Below are positions 24,322 through 32,129 of a stretch of 64,000 bases of DNA, piece after piece. Below the pieces are notes generated by a model. It was not told the DNA's origin and did no database searches. It saw nothing but the letters and a program-made list of their open reading frames with translations. The stretch is from CAITSH01 sp945892985 (GTDB lineage Bacteria; Pseudomonadota; Gammaproteobacteria; Burkholderiales; SG8-39): positions 1-64,000 of the forward strand of contig CAMDDU010000018.1 of assembly GCA_945892985.1 (NCBI GenBank), given 5' to 3'. How positions within the stretch are numbered: the stretch's first letter is position 1; the number at the start of each line of letters is the position of its first letter. A program made the translations under genes and the position numbers.

Positions 24322-25167
24322 TTATTTCGCTGGCACGACCTTCTGGCGCTGTTCGCCGAGCCCCTGGACACCGAGGGTAACGATATCGCCGGGCTTGAGA
24401 AACTTGGGCTCGGGCTTGATGCCCAGTCCAACGCCGGGGGGGGTGCCGGTGGTGATGATGTCGCCGGGCAGCAAGGTCATGTAATTCGAGACGTGCGAAA
24501 CAATTTTCGCGCAGTTGAAAATCATCGTGCGCGTGTTGCCCGTCTGCATGCGCTGGTCGTTCACGTCCAACCACATTTCGAGCGACTGCGGATCGGTTAT
24601 CTCATCGGTCGTCACCAGCCAGGGGCCGATCGGACCAAAACTGTCATTGCTCTTGCCCTTGTCCCACTGGCTGGTAACAAGCTGGAATGCGCGCTCCGAA
24701 ACGTCATTGACGATGCAGTATCCGGCGACATGGTTGAGCGCCTTTTCCTCGGACACATATTGCGCCTTGGTGCCGATGACGATAGCCAATTCGACCTCCC
24801 AGTCGAGCTTGGCGGAGTTGCGCGGCTGGATGATGTCGTCGTTAGGGCCGGAAATGCAGGTGGTCGCCTTCATGAACACCACCGGCTCCGACGGGATCGG
24901 CATACCGGCTTCCTTGGCATGGTCCGAATAGTTCAAGCCGATCGCGACAAATTTCGAAATGCCGGTGTAGGGCACACCAAGGCGCGGCTCGCCTTTTACC
25001 AGCGGCAGGGTCTCGGGCTTGATCTTTTTCAGCTTGGCCAGACCCGCCGGCGACAGCGTTGCCTGGTCAATATTGGGCAACACATGGGACAAGTCACGCA
25101 ACTGTCCCTGCGCATCGATCATGCCTGGTTTTTCGAATCCACTCTTGCCATAGCGACACAATTTCAT
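24322..25167 (-). CDS. Fumarylacetoacetate hydrolase family protein (probable 2,4-diketo-3-deoxy-sugar-acid hydrolase)
   Basis: A 281-residue FAH-family enzyme with the metal site in 'DWEVELAIVIG' and the motifs 'IGLNYSDHAKEAGMP' and 'TGTPPGVGLG'. The start at 25167 is supported by GGAGAAA; the open frame to 25194 is not family-like. The family includes acylpyruvate hydrolases and the 2,4-diketo-3-deoxy-L-fuconate or rhamnonate hydrolases that yield pyruvate and lactate. The neighbouring SDR, IlvD/Edd and sugar transporter genes favour the latter role; this is inferred from context. Confidence 0.82.
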   Translation of the reverse strand: MKLCRYGKSGFEKPGMIDAQGQLRDLSHVLPNIDQATLSPAGLAKLKKIKPETLPLVKGEPRLGVPYTGISKFVAIGLNYSDHAKEAGMPIPSEPVVFMKATTCISGPNDDIIQPRNSAKLDWEVELAIVIGTKAQYVSEEKALNHVAGYCIVNDVSERAFQLVTSQWDKGKSNDSFGPIGPWLVTTDEITDPQSLEMWLDVNDQRMQTGNTRTMIFNCAKIVSHVSNYMTLLPGDIITTGTPPGVGLGIKPEPKFLKPGDIVTLGVQGLGEQRQKVVPAK

Positions 25168-25361
25168 ATTTTTCTCCGAATTTTCTGCTCCCACGGACAG
25201 CGAAGGATTATAGCAATCGCGCCCCGGAATCTGTAGCTAAATCGCTCACAAATCGTGCCCGCTCAACGCAAGTTACTGTATAAAAAGAATGTTTTAAGAT
25301 AAGCCCGCGCAACAGCAATGCCGTATCCCGCCATACCGATAAAAGCCGGCTGCGCCGCCTT

Positions 25362-26102
25362 TTAGATCGTCATTCCACCGTCGACGGAAAAGGCCCCCCC
25401 GGTGGCAAACAACGATTCGTCCGAGGCCAGATAGATGAATATAGGCACCATATCCTCGACCGTACCCAAACGCCCCATTGGCTGGCGCTCAATGAAATCC
25501 TTGCGCGCCTGGACAGGATCGGCAAACGCGTTGATCCGCCCCTCAAGCGAAGGCGTTGCGATGGTGCCCGGACACACTGCGTTGCAACGCACTCCCTGTT
25601 TGACATAATCGGCGGCAATCGCCTTGGTCAGCCCGATGACCGCCGCCTTGCTCGCGCCATAAGCAAGGCGGTTGGGCAGCCCCTTTATGCTCGATGCAAT
25701 CGACGACATATTGATGATGCTGCCCTTGTTCTTCTTCAGCATCCCAGGCAAGAATGCGCGGGTGGTGAAAAACATCGCTCGCACGTTGATATCAAAACTT
25801 TTGTCCCAGTCCTCCGGCGTGCAATCAAGGGCGCTGCCATGCGCAACCCAACCGGCGCAGTTAAACAGCACGTCCACAGCACCAACCTCGGCCGCGATGC
25901 GCGCGATCGCTGCCTCATCGGTTACATCAAGCTGCCGTGTCTTTATCCCGGGCACGCCTTCCAACTCGGCCAGCAATTTCGCGTTCACATCAGTCGCCCA
26001 AACGCTGGCGCCCTCCTTGGCGAACGCCACCGCAGCCGCACGTCCCATACCCTGCGCCGCCGCCGTAATGAATGCAATCTTCCCTTCCAGCCTGCCGCTC
26101 AT
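25362..26102 (-). CDS. SDR oxidoreductase, similar to 2-keto-3-deoxy-L-fuconate dehydrogenase
   Basis: A 246-residue classical short-chain dehydrogenase. It has cofactor motif 'TAAAQGMGRAAAVAF', 'NCAGWV' and catalytic Ser, Tyr and Lys in 'NMSSIASSIKG' and 'YGASKAA'. The overall sequence, including 'CPGTIATPSLEGRI', resembles 2-keto-3-deoxy-L-fuconate dehydrogenase and DHRS6-type enzymes. AAGGGGAT precedes ATG 26102. It is divergent from the GntR regulator and upstream of the FAH gene, giving oxidation then hydrolysis of a 2-keto-3-deoxy acid. Its leader (26165-26226) is a low-complexity run of CGAACA-like units. Confidence 0.85.
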   Translation of the reverse strand: MSGRLEGKIAFITAAAQGMGRAAAVAFAKEGASVWATDVNAKLLAELEGVPGIKTRQLDVTDEAAIARIAAEVGAVDVLFNCAGWVAHGSALDCTPEDWDKSFDINVRAMFFTTRAFLPGMLKKNKGSIINMSSIASSIKGLPNRLAYGASKAAVIGLTKAIAADYVKQGVRCNAVCPGTIATPSLEGRINAFADPVQARKDFIERQPMGRLGTVEDMVPIFIYLASDESLFATGGAFSVDGGMTI

Positions 26103-26284
26103 CCCATCCCCTTTCAATGTTGATGTTTCTCGATGTTTTTTGTACAAACCAGACCGGACCAACAAATCACACAAACACGAACAACGAACACGAACAAACG
26201 TGAACACAGACGCGAACACACACGCGATTTACGCAGGGTATTTGTGGTGCGCCGCAACATCCGATGCGCATTACAATTTCAAAT

Positions 26285-26303
26285 TGGTCTGACCACTTGA
26301 CCA
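26285..26303. promoter_or_regulatory. Putative FadR-type GntR operator
   Basis: TGGTCTGACCA (26285-26295) is a perfect TGGTC-N-GACCA palindrome, followed by another GACCA half at 26299-26303. This matches the known FadR-subfamily operator pattern. It lies in the divergent promoter between the SDR and the FadR-type regulator, suggesting autoregulation and control of the sugar-acid cluster. A related half-site run (TGGTCCGGTC on the minus strand) occurs at 26148-26162. Confidence 0.6.
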
Positions 26304-26368
26304 AAGTGTAACGCGCTCGTTAAGCTAACGTCCACCCCTCGCAGACAGCCCATAAGAATTCCAAGACT

Positions 26369-27070
26369 ATGCCGCTGCAAACCGTAGAGACACGCCGCCT
26401 GTACCGGCAGATCGCCGACCAGATTCACGCGCTCATCGTCGGCGGAGAATACGCCCCCGGCTCACGCCTGCCGCCCGAGCGCACTTTGGCAAAGCAGCTT
26501 GGCGTGTCAAGACCGTCGGTGCGCGAAGCGCTGATCGCTCTTGAAGTCGAGGGCATGCTCGATGTACGTGTTGGTTCGGGCATCTATGTGACGCAACCGG
26601 GCGAGCGCGGCGGGCACGAACCCCTGAATGACCCCACCGGCCCGTTCGAGGTCATCAGCGCCCGCGGGCTGATAGAAGGGGAGTGCGCCGCGCTCGCGGC
26701 AAAAAACGCCAGCACCCTGCAGATGCGCGCCATCCGCGGCGCCCACGCCGGCATGCTGGCGGAGAGCAAAAAACACCACAACCCGCTCGATGCCGACCGG
26801 CTTTTCCATGTGCGCATCGCAGAGGCAAGCGGCAACAGCGCTCTGGTGCTCGTTGTGCAAACGCTGTGGGACCAGCGCATCGGCCCGCTATACCGCAGCC
26901 TCGAGCGCAAGCTCGAATATCCCCGAATGGCCGCTGAAACCATGCGCGAGCATCAATCCATAGTCAACGCAATCGTCAAACGCGATGCGCGCGGCGCAAG
27001 GGCCGCAATGCGCCAGCACATGAAAAAGACCCACCAACGCTACATCAAGGAATGGAGTGCGGAAAACTAG
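26369..27070 (+). CDS. FadR-family GntR transcriptional regulator
   Basis: A 233-residue regulator. The winged-helix domain has 'RLPPERTLAKQLGVSRPSVR' (about residues 35-53), and the C-terminal FCD ligand domain has 'FHVRIAEASGNSALV' with metal-binding His/Asp positions. Members usually respond to sugar acids or other carboxylates. It ends 1 bp before the ABC ATPase ATG, so it is probably in the same transcript as the importer it controls. Confidence 0.93.
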   Translation: MPLQTVETRRLYRQIADQIHALIVGGEYAPGSRLPPERTLAKQLGVSRPSVREALIALEVEGMLDVRVGSGIYVTQPGERGGHEPLNDPTGPFEVISARGLIEGECAALAAKNASTLQMRAIRGAHAGMLAESKKHHNPLDADRLFHVRIAEASGNSALVLVVQTLWDQRIGPLYRSLERKLEYPRMAAETMREHQSIVNAIVKRDARGARAAMRQHMKKTHQRYIKEWSAEN

Positions 27071-27071
27071 C

Positions 27072-28124
27072 ATGGCCACAGTCACGCTCAGAGATGTACG
27101 CAAGTCCTTTGGCAGCACGCCGGTGGTGCATGGCGTCGATATCCTCATTGAGGACGGAGAATTCTGCGTCCTCGTCGGTCCTTCCGGATGCGGCAAGTCG
27201 ACGCTGCTGCGCATGATCGCCGGACTGGAAGAAATATCCGCCGGCGAGATTCTGATCGGCGAGCGCGTGGTGAACAATGTCGCACCGAAGGAGCGCGACA
27301 TTGCCATGGTGTTCCAGAACTATGCACTGTATCCGCACATGACCGTGCGCGACAACATGGCATTCAGCCTGAAGCTCGCACGCACGCCGAAAGAACAGAT
27401 GCAGCAGCGCGTGGCCGAGGCTGCGGGCATTCTCGGGCTGACCGATTACCTTGAGCGCTATCCGCGCCAGCTCTCGGGCGGCCAGCGCCAGCGCGTGGCC
27501 ATGGGCCGCGCCATCGTCAGGAAGCCCCAGGTGTTCCTGTTCGATGAACCGCTCTCCAACCTGGATGCCAAGCTGCGCGTATCGATGCGCACCGAGATCA
27601 AGGCACTGCACCAGCGGCTCAAAACAACTTCGGTTTATGTCACGCACGACCAGATCGAGGCAATGACCATGGCCGACAGGATCGTGGTTATGAACGCGGG
27701 CAAGGTCGAACAGATCGGCTCGCCGCTGGCCCTTTACGACAACCCGGCCAACCTGTTCGTCGCCGGTTTCATCGGCTCGCCGGCAATGAACTTTGTTCCC
27801 GGAAAGGCGACCGGGAACGGCAGCATTTCGGTTGCACAAGGGCATGATATCCGGCTGAACGCCGGAGTGAAGGTCGAAGCCGGCCGCGACGTCATCGTCG
27901 GCGTGCGTCCGGAGCACCTCGCGGTGTCGGCAAGCGGCCTGCCGGTGGAAGTTGTGGTGGTCGAACCCACCGGCGCCGACACCCAGATCTTTTGCAAGCT
28001 TGCTGGCGTCGACATCACCGCCGTCGTGCGCGAGCGTCATGAGTTCCATCCCGGCGAAACGATCCGCTTGGCTCCGCAACTGACGTTCCTTTTCGACCCC
28101 GCGAGCGGGGCAAGGCTCGCCTGA
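27072..28124 (+). CDS. Sugar ABC transporter ATP-binding protein (UgpC/MalK type)
   Basis: A 350-residue ATPase with Walker A 'GPSGCGKST', Q-loop 'MVFQNYALYPHM', signature 'LSGGQRQRVA', Walker B 'VFLFDEPLSNLDAKLR', and a C-terminal TOBE domain ('GVRPEHL'). The start at 27072 is preferred; a GTG at 27057 is in frame and would overlap the regulator's end. It powers import through the two permeases at 29486 and 30402. Confidence 0.95.
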   Translation: MATVTLRDVRKSFGSTPVVHGVDILIEDGEFCVLVGPSGCGKSTLLRMIAGLEEISAGEILIGERVVNNVAPKERDIAMVFQNYALYPHMTVRDNMAFSLKLARTPKEQMQQRVAEAAGILGLTDYLERYPRQLSGGQRQRVAMGRAIVRKPQVFLFDEPLSNLDAKLRVSMRTEIKALHQRLKTTSVYVTHDQIEAMTMADRIVVMNAGKVEQIGSPLALYDNPANLFVAGFIGSPAMNFVPGKATGNGSISVAQGHDIRLNAGVKVEAGRDVIVGVRPEHLAVSASGLPVEVVVVEPTGADTQIFCKLAGVDITAVVRERHEFHPGETIRLAPQLTFLFDPASGARLA

Positions 28125-28151
28125 GAACTTAAATCACCAAAGGAGGAAAAC

Positions 28152-29471
28152 ATGAGCATGATGAAACGCAGGGACTTTCTGAAAACCACCGTCGGTATCG
28201 CCGCAGGGGCAGCCGCTCCGGTGGCCTTGATGAAGGAGGCGCAGGCCCAGCAGTGGACCGGCCAGCCCGAGAAGGGCGCGAAACTACGCGTACTGCGCTG
28301 GAGCCGCTTCGTGCAGGGCGACATCGACCAGTACATGAAGAACGTCGCCGCCTTCAGCCAGAAATACGGCGTCGAGGTGCGTGTCGACAACGAGGGCTGG
28401 GAAGACGTGCGTCCCAAGGCTGCAGTCTCTGCCAACACCGGCGCGGGCCCGGACATCATCCTGTCGACCAACGACGACGCCAACCTCTACCCCGATAAAC
28501 TGCTCGACGTAACCGACCTGGGCGAATACCTGGGCAAGAAATACGGCGGCTGGTTCCCCGCCGCACAGGCATTCAACCGCCCCGACGGCAAGAAGTGGAT
28601 CGCCATCCCGCTCGGCTCAGCCGGCGCGATGATGGTCTACCGCGAGAGCATGCTCAAAGCAGCCGGCGTCACCAGCTTCCCGAAGACCACGGACGACTTC
28701 CTGAAAATGATGAAGGCGCTACACGCCAAGGGCACGCCCGGCGGCTTTGCCCTGGGCAACGCGACCGGCGACGGCCTTTGGTGCAACTGGCTGATCTGGG
28801 CCTTCGGCGGCAAGCTTGTCAACGAGAAGAACCAGGTCGTGATCGACAGCCCGGAAACACTGAAGGCGCTCGAGTACGGCAAGGAACTTTACGCCACCTT
28901 CATCCCGGGCACGCTGTCCTGGCTCGACCCGAACAACAACAAGGCCTTCCTTGACGGCCAGATTTCGGTCACCAACAACGGCATCTCGATCTACTACGCG
29001 GCGAAGAACGCCACGGACCCGAAGATCAAGGAACTGCAGGCCGACATCCAGCACGCCCCCTACCCCATAGGCCCCGTGGGCGTGGCCACCGAGTCCCACC
29101 TGTTCTTCAACCAGATGATCATGAAGCACACCAAGTACCCGAAGGCGGCCAAGGAGTTCCTGCGCTTCATGATGGAGAAAGAGCAGTTCGAGTCCTGGAT
29201 GACGGCTGCGGGCGGCTACATTGCCCCGCCGCTCGCCGACTACACGAAAGCCGCGATCTGGACATCTGACGTGAAAAACACGCCATACCGCGACGCCGTG
29301 AAAAATCTGCGTCCTGCGGGCTATGCCGGCAAGCTCGGCTACGCCTCTGCGGGTGCATCAGCAGACTTCATTGTTGTCAACATGGTGGCCGAAGCTATCA
29401 GCGGTGCGAAGACACCGAAGGAAGCCGCAGAGCGCGCGCAAAAACGCGCCGAGCGCTACTACAAGGTGTAA
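28152..29471 (+). CDS. Sugar ABC transporter solute-binding protein (Tat signal)
   Basis: A 439-residue binding protein. The N-terminus has 'MKRRDFLKTTVG', a twin-arginine signal ahead of a hydrophobic stretch and an AQA cleavage site. The mature part is a family 1 sugar-binding fold, with 'GPDIILSTNDDANLYP' and 'AKEFLRFMMEKEQFESW'. The ligand cannot be read. AAGGAGG sits just before the ATG. Second gene of the importer operon. Confidence 0.93.
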   Translation: MSMMKRRDFLKTTVGIAAGAAAPVALMKEAQAQQWTGQPEKGAKLRVLRWSRFVQGDIDQYMKNVAAFSQKYGVEVRVDNEGWEDVRPKAAVSANTGAGPDIILSTNDDANLYPDKLLDVTDLGEYLGKKYGGWFPAAQAFNRPDGKKWIAIPLGSAGAMMVYRESMLKAAGVTSFPKTTDDFLKMMKALHAKGTPGGFALGNATGDGLWCNWLIWAFGGKLVNEKNQVVIDSPETLKALEYGKELYATFIPGTLSWLDPNNNKAFLDGQISVTNNGISIYYAAKNATDPKIKELQADIQHAPYPIGPVGVATESHLFFNQMIMKHTKYPKAAKEFLRFMMEKEQFESWMTAAGGYIAPPLADYTKAAIWTSDVKNTPYRDAVKNLRPAGYAGKLGYASAGASADFIVVNMVAEAISGAKTPKEAAERAQKRAERYYKV

Positions 29472-29485
29472 GCAGGATCTATCGA

Positions 29486-30385
29486 GTGAGTCGCTGGCTT
29501 AACAACAGGAACGTCCTCGGGTTGCTATTCATGCTGCCCGCGGGCCTCCTGTTGCTCGTTTTCCTAACCTACCCGCTCGGTCTGGGCACCTGGCTGGGCT
29601 TTACCGACGCCAAGGTCGGGCGCGCCGGCGAGTGGGTGGGCACGGAGAATTTCGAATTCCTGTTCGGCGACAGTGTCGCGCGCCTGTCGCTCTTCAATAC
29701 CTTGTTCTACACTGTCGTCGCGAGCATCATGAAGTTCGCGCTCGGCCTGTGGCTCGCGTTGCTCCTTAACAAGGACCTGCCGGTCAAGGCCTTCCTGCGT
29801 GCCATCGTGCTGCTGCCCTTCATTGTCCCGACCGCCCTGTCGGCGCTCGCGTTCTGGTGGCTTTATGACTCGCAATTCTCGGTCATCTCTTGGGCGTTCA
29901 TGAAGATGGGCCTCATAAACCAGTACATCGACTTCCTCGGCGATCCCTGGATGGCACGCCTTGCCACCATCGCCGCCAACGTCTGGCGCGGCGTGCCCTT
30001 TGTCGCCATCACGCTGCTGGCCGGACTGCAGACCGTGTCGCCCTCCCTGTACGAAGCCGCCTCACTCGATGGCGCCACAGAATGGCAGAAATTCCGGCAC
30101 GTCACGCTACCCATGCTCACGCCCATCATCGCAGTAGTGATGACCTTCTCGGTGCTGTTCACCTTCACCGACTTCCAGCTGATCTACGTGCTGACCCGTG
30201 GCGGTCCGCTCAACGCCACCCACCTCATGGCAACGCTCTCCTTCCAGCGCGCCATTTCCGGCGGCGCGCTAGGCGAAGGTGCGGCGCTCGCCACCGCGAT
30301 GGTGCCATTCCTGCTCGCCGCAATCATGTTCAGCTACTTCGGCCTGCAGCGCCGCGCCTGGCAGCAGGGCGGAACCGATAAATAG
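29486..30385 (+). CDS. Sugar ABC transporter permease (MalF/UgpA type)
   Basis: A 299-residue membrane protein with about six helices and the EAA loop 'EAASLDGATEWQKFRHVTLP' that contacts the ATPase. The start is GTG at 29486, 14 bp after the binding-protein stop. It pairs with the permease at 30402. Confidence 0.95.
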   Translation: MSRWLNNRNVLGLLFMLPAGLLLLVFLTYPLGLGTWLGFTDAKVGRAGEWVGTENFEFLFGDSVARLSLFNTLFYTVVASIMKFALGLWLALLLNKDLPVKAFLRAIVLLPFIVPTALSALAFWWLYDSQFSVISWAFMKMGLINQYIDFLGDPWMARLATIAANVWRGVPFVAITLLAGLQTVSPSLYEAASLDGATEWQKFRHVTLPMLTPIIAVVMTFSVLFTFTDFQLIYVLTRGGPLNATHLMATLSFQRAISGGALGEGAALATAMVPFLLAAIMFSYFGLQRRAWQQGGTDK

Positions 30386-30401
30386 AAACGCAGGAAAACC
30401 C

Positions 30402-31277
30402 GTGAACCAAAACGAAACCCAAGACTCCGCCGGAATGGCCTATCTCGACTCGCGCCTGCGACGCTGGGTCACGGTCTACCTCCCCCTGCTCGCCTTCCTG
30501 TTCGTACTGCTGTTCCCTTTCTACTGGATGGGGATGACCGCGTTCAAGCCGAACGAGGAACTCGTATCCAAGGCGGCAAACCCGTTCTGGATTAACAACC
30601 CGACGCTCGTCCATTTTGAAAAACTGCTGTTCCACACCTCTTATCCGCAATGGATGTGGAACACGGTGGTGATCTCCGTTATCGCCACATTCACCTCGCT
30701 CGGCGCGAGCGTGTTCGCCGCCTATGCCATCGAGCGCCTGCGCTACAAGGGAGCCAGGCAGGTCGGTCTGGCCATTTTTCTCGCCTATCTGGTGCCCCCC
30801 TCCATCCTGTTCATTCCACTGGCCGCGATCGTGGTCCAGCTCGGCCTGTACGACACCAGGTGGGCGCTGATCCTCACCTACCCGACCTTCCTGATCCCGT
30901 TCTGTACCTGGCTGCTGATGGGCTACTTCCGTTCAATCCCGTATGAGCTGGAGGAATGCGCGCTGATCGACGGCGCAACGCGCTGGCAGGTGCTAATCAA
31001 GATCATCCTGCCGCTCGCTGTGCCAGGGCTGATATCGGCGGGCATATTCGCCTTCACGCTATCGTGGAACGAGTTCATCTACGCGCTAACATTCATCTCC
31101 TCCTCGGAAACCAAGACGGTGCCGGTTGGCGTAGTAACCGAACTGGTGGAAGGCGACGTCTATCACTGGGGCCCGCTGATGGCCGGCGCGCTGCTCGGCT
31201 CGCTGCCAGTGGCGGTGCTGTATTCCTTCTTCGTCGAGTACTACGTATCGGGCATGACCGGGGCGGTCAAGGAGTAG
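30402..31277 (+). CDS. Sugar ABC transporter permease (MalG/UgpE type)
   Basis: A 291-residue membrane protein with six helices and the EAA loop 'EECALIDGATRWQVLIKIIL'. A GTG at 30402 with AGGAAA upstream is the chosen start; the frame continues upstream without family similarity. It completes the importer (ATPase, binding protein, two permeases). Confidence 0.94.
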   Translation: MNQNETQDSAGMAYLDSRLRRWVTVYLPLLAFLFVLLFPFYWMGMTAFKPNEELVSKAANPFWINNPTLVHFEKLLFHTSYPQWMWNTVVISVIATFTSLGASVFAAYAIERLRYKGARQVGLAIFLAYLVPPSILFIPLAAIVVQLGLYDTRWALILTYPTFLIPFCTWLLMGYFRSIPYELEECALIDGATRWQVLIKIILPLAVPGLISAGIFAFTLSWNEFIYALTFISSSETKTVPVGVVTELVEGDVYHWGPLMAGALLGSLPVAVLYSFFVEYYVSGMTGAVKE

Positions 31278-31302
31278 GCCCGACCCGTTGGGCTCGCATT
31301 TT

Positions 31303-31318
31303 TCCATGCGCGCATGGA
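31303..31318. repeat. Perfect 16-bp palindrome
   Basis: TCCATGCG and CGCATGGA abut with no spacer. It lies 25 bp after the ABC permease stop and 49 bp before the SDR start. It could be an operator for the SDR-dehydratase part or, less likely, a hairpin. Confidence 0.4.
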
Positions 31319-31366
31319 TACCGCACGCTGTTTTAGCTCATTCACAAACAATAAAAGGTTTTGGAC

Positions 31367-32116
31367 ATGAATCAACTCGATTTTAAGGACCGCACGGCCA
31401 TTGTCACCGGCGGCGCGACAGGCATCGGCCTCGCCATCGTCAAACGTCTGCTCGCCTCTGGTGCCAAGGTTCGGATCTGGGATCGCGATGCGCAGACATT
31501 GCAACAGACGCTGACAACGCTGGCCAACCCCGGCGCAAGCGGTGCCAATGTCGATGTGTCCGATGCGCAGTCGGTGGCCAAAGCCACGGAGGATGCCGCC
31601 GCCGCACTGGGAAAAATAGACGTCCTGGTCAATAACGCCGGCATCGCCGGCATCAACACCCCGGTGATCGACTACCCCGTCGATGAATGGGAACGCGTGC
31701 TAAAGGTCAATCTCACCGGCCCGTTCCTGTGCTGTCGCGCCGTCGCTCCGCACATGGTGAAAAACAAGTACGGTCGCATCGTCAATATCGCATCCGTCGC
31801 CGGCAAGGAGGGTAATCCCAATGCGGTCGCCTACTCCGCCTCAAAAGCCGGCGTGATCTCGCTCACAAAATCGCTCGGCAAGGAGTTGGCGCAAACGGGT
31901 GTGCTGGTCAATTGCGTCACCCCGGCGGCGGCAAAAACGGCGATCTTCGACCAGATGACTGAGCAGCATATCAACTACATGCTGTCAAAAATTCCCATGA
32001 ACCGGTTTGTACAGGTGGATGAAATCGCCGCGCTGGTCGGCTGGCTCGCATCACAGGATTGCTCGTTCTCCACGGCGGGCGTGTTCGATATTTCCGGCGG
32101 TCGCGCCACTTACTGA
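31367..32116 (+). CDS. SDR family oxidoreductase (possible sugar 1-dehydrogenase)
   Basis: A 249-residue short-chain dehydrogenase with 'VTGGATGIGLAIVKRLL', 'VNNAGIAG', and catalytic residues in 'NIASVAGKEGNPNAVAYSAS'. ATG 31367 has AAAAGG 8 bp upstream; a TTG 6 bp earlier is also in frame. SDRs of this kind in sugar clusters oxidise the anomeric carbon of aldoses (L-fucose, L-rhamnose, L-arabinose, galactose). The adjacent aldonate dehydratase makes such a role reasonable but unproven. It ends 13 bp before the dehydratase. Confidence 0.82.
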   Translation: MNQLDFKDRTAIVTGGATGIGLAIVKRLLASGAKVRIWDRDAQTLQQTLTTLANPGASGANVDVSDAQSVAKATEDAAAALGKIDVLVNNAGIAGINTPVIDYPVDEWERVLKVNLTGPFLCCRAVAPHMVKNKYGRIVNIASVAGKEGNPNAVAYSASKAGVISLTKSLGKELAQTGVLVNCVTPAAAKTAIFDQMTEQHINYMLSKIPMNRFVQVDEIAALVGWLASQDCSFSTAGVFDISGGRATY

Positions 32117-32129
32117 AGCTGATTCTCAT

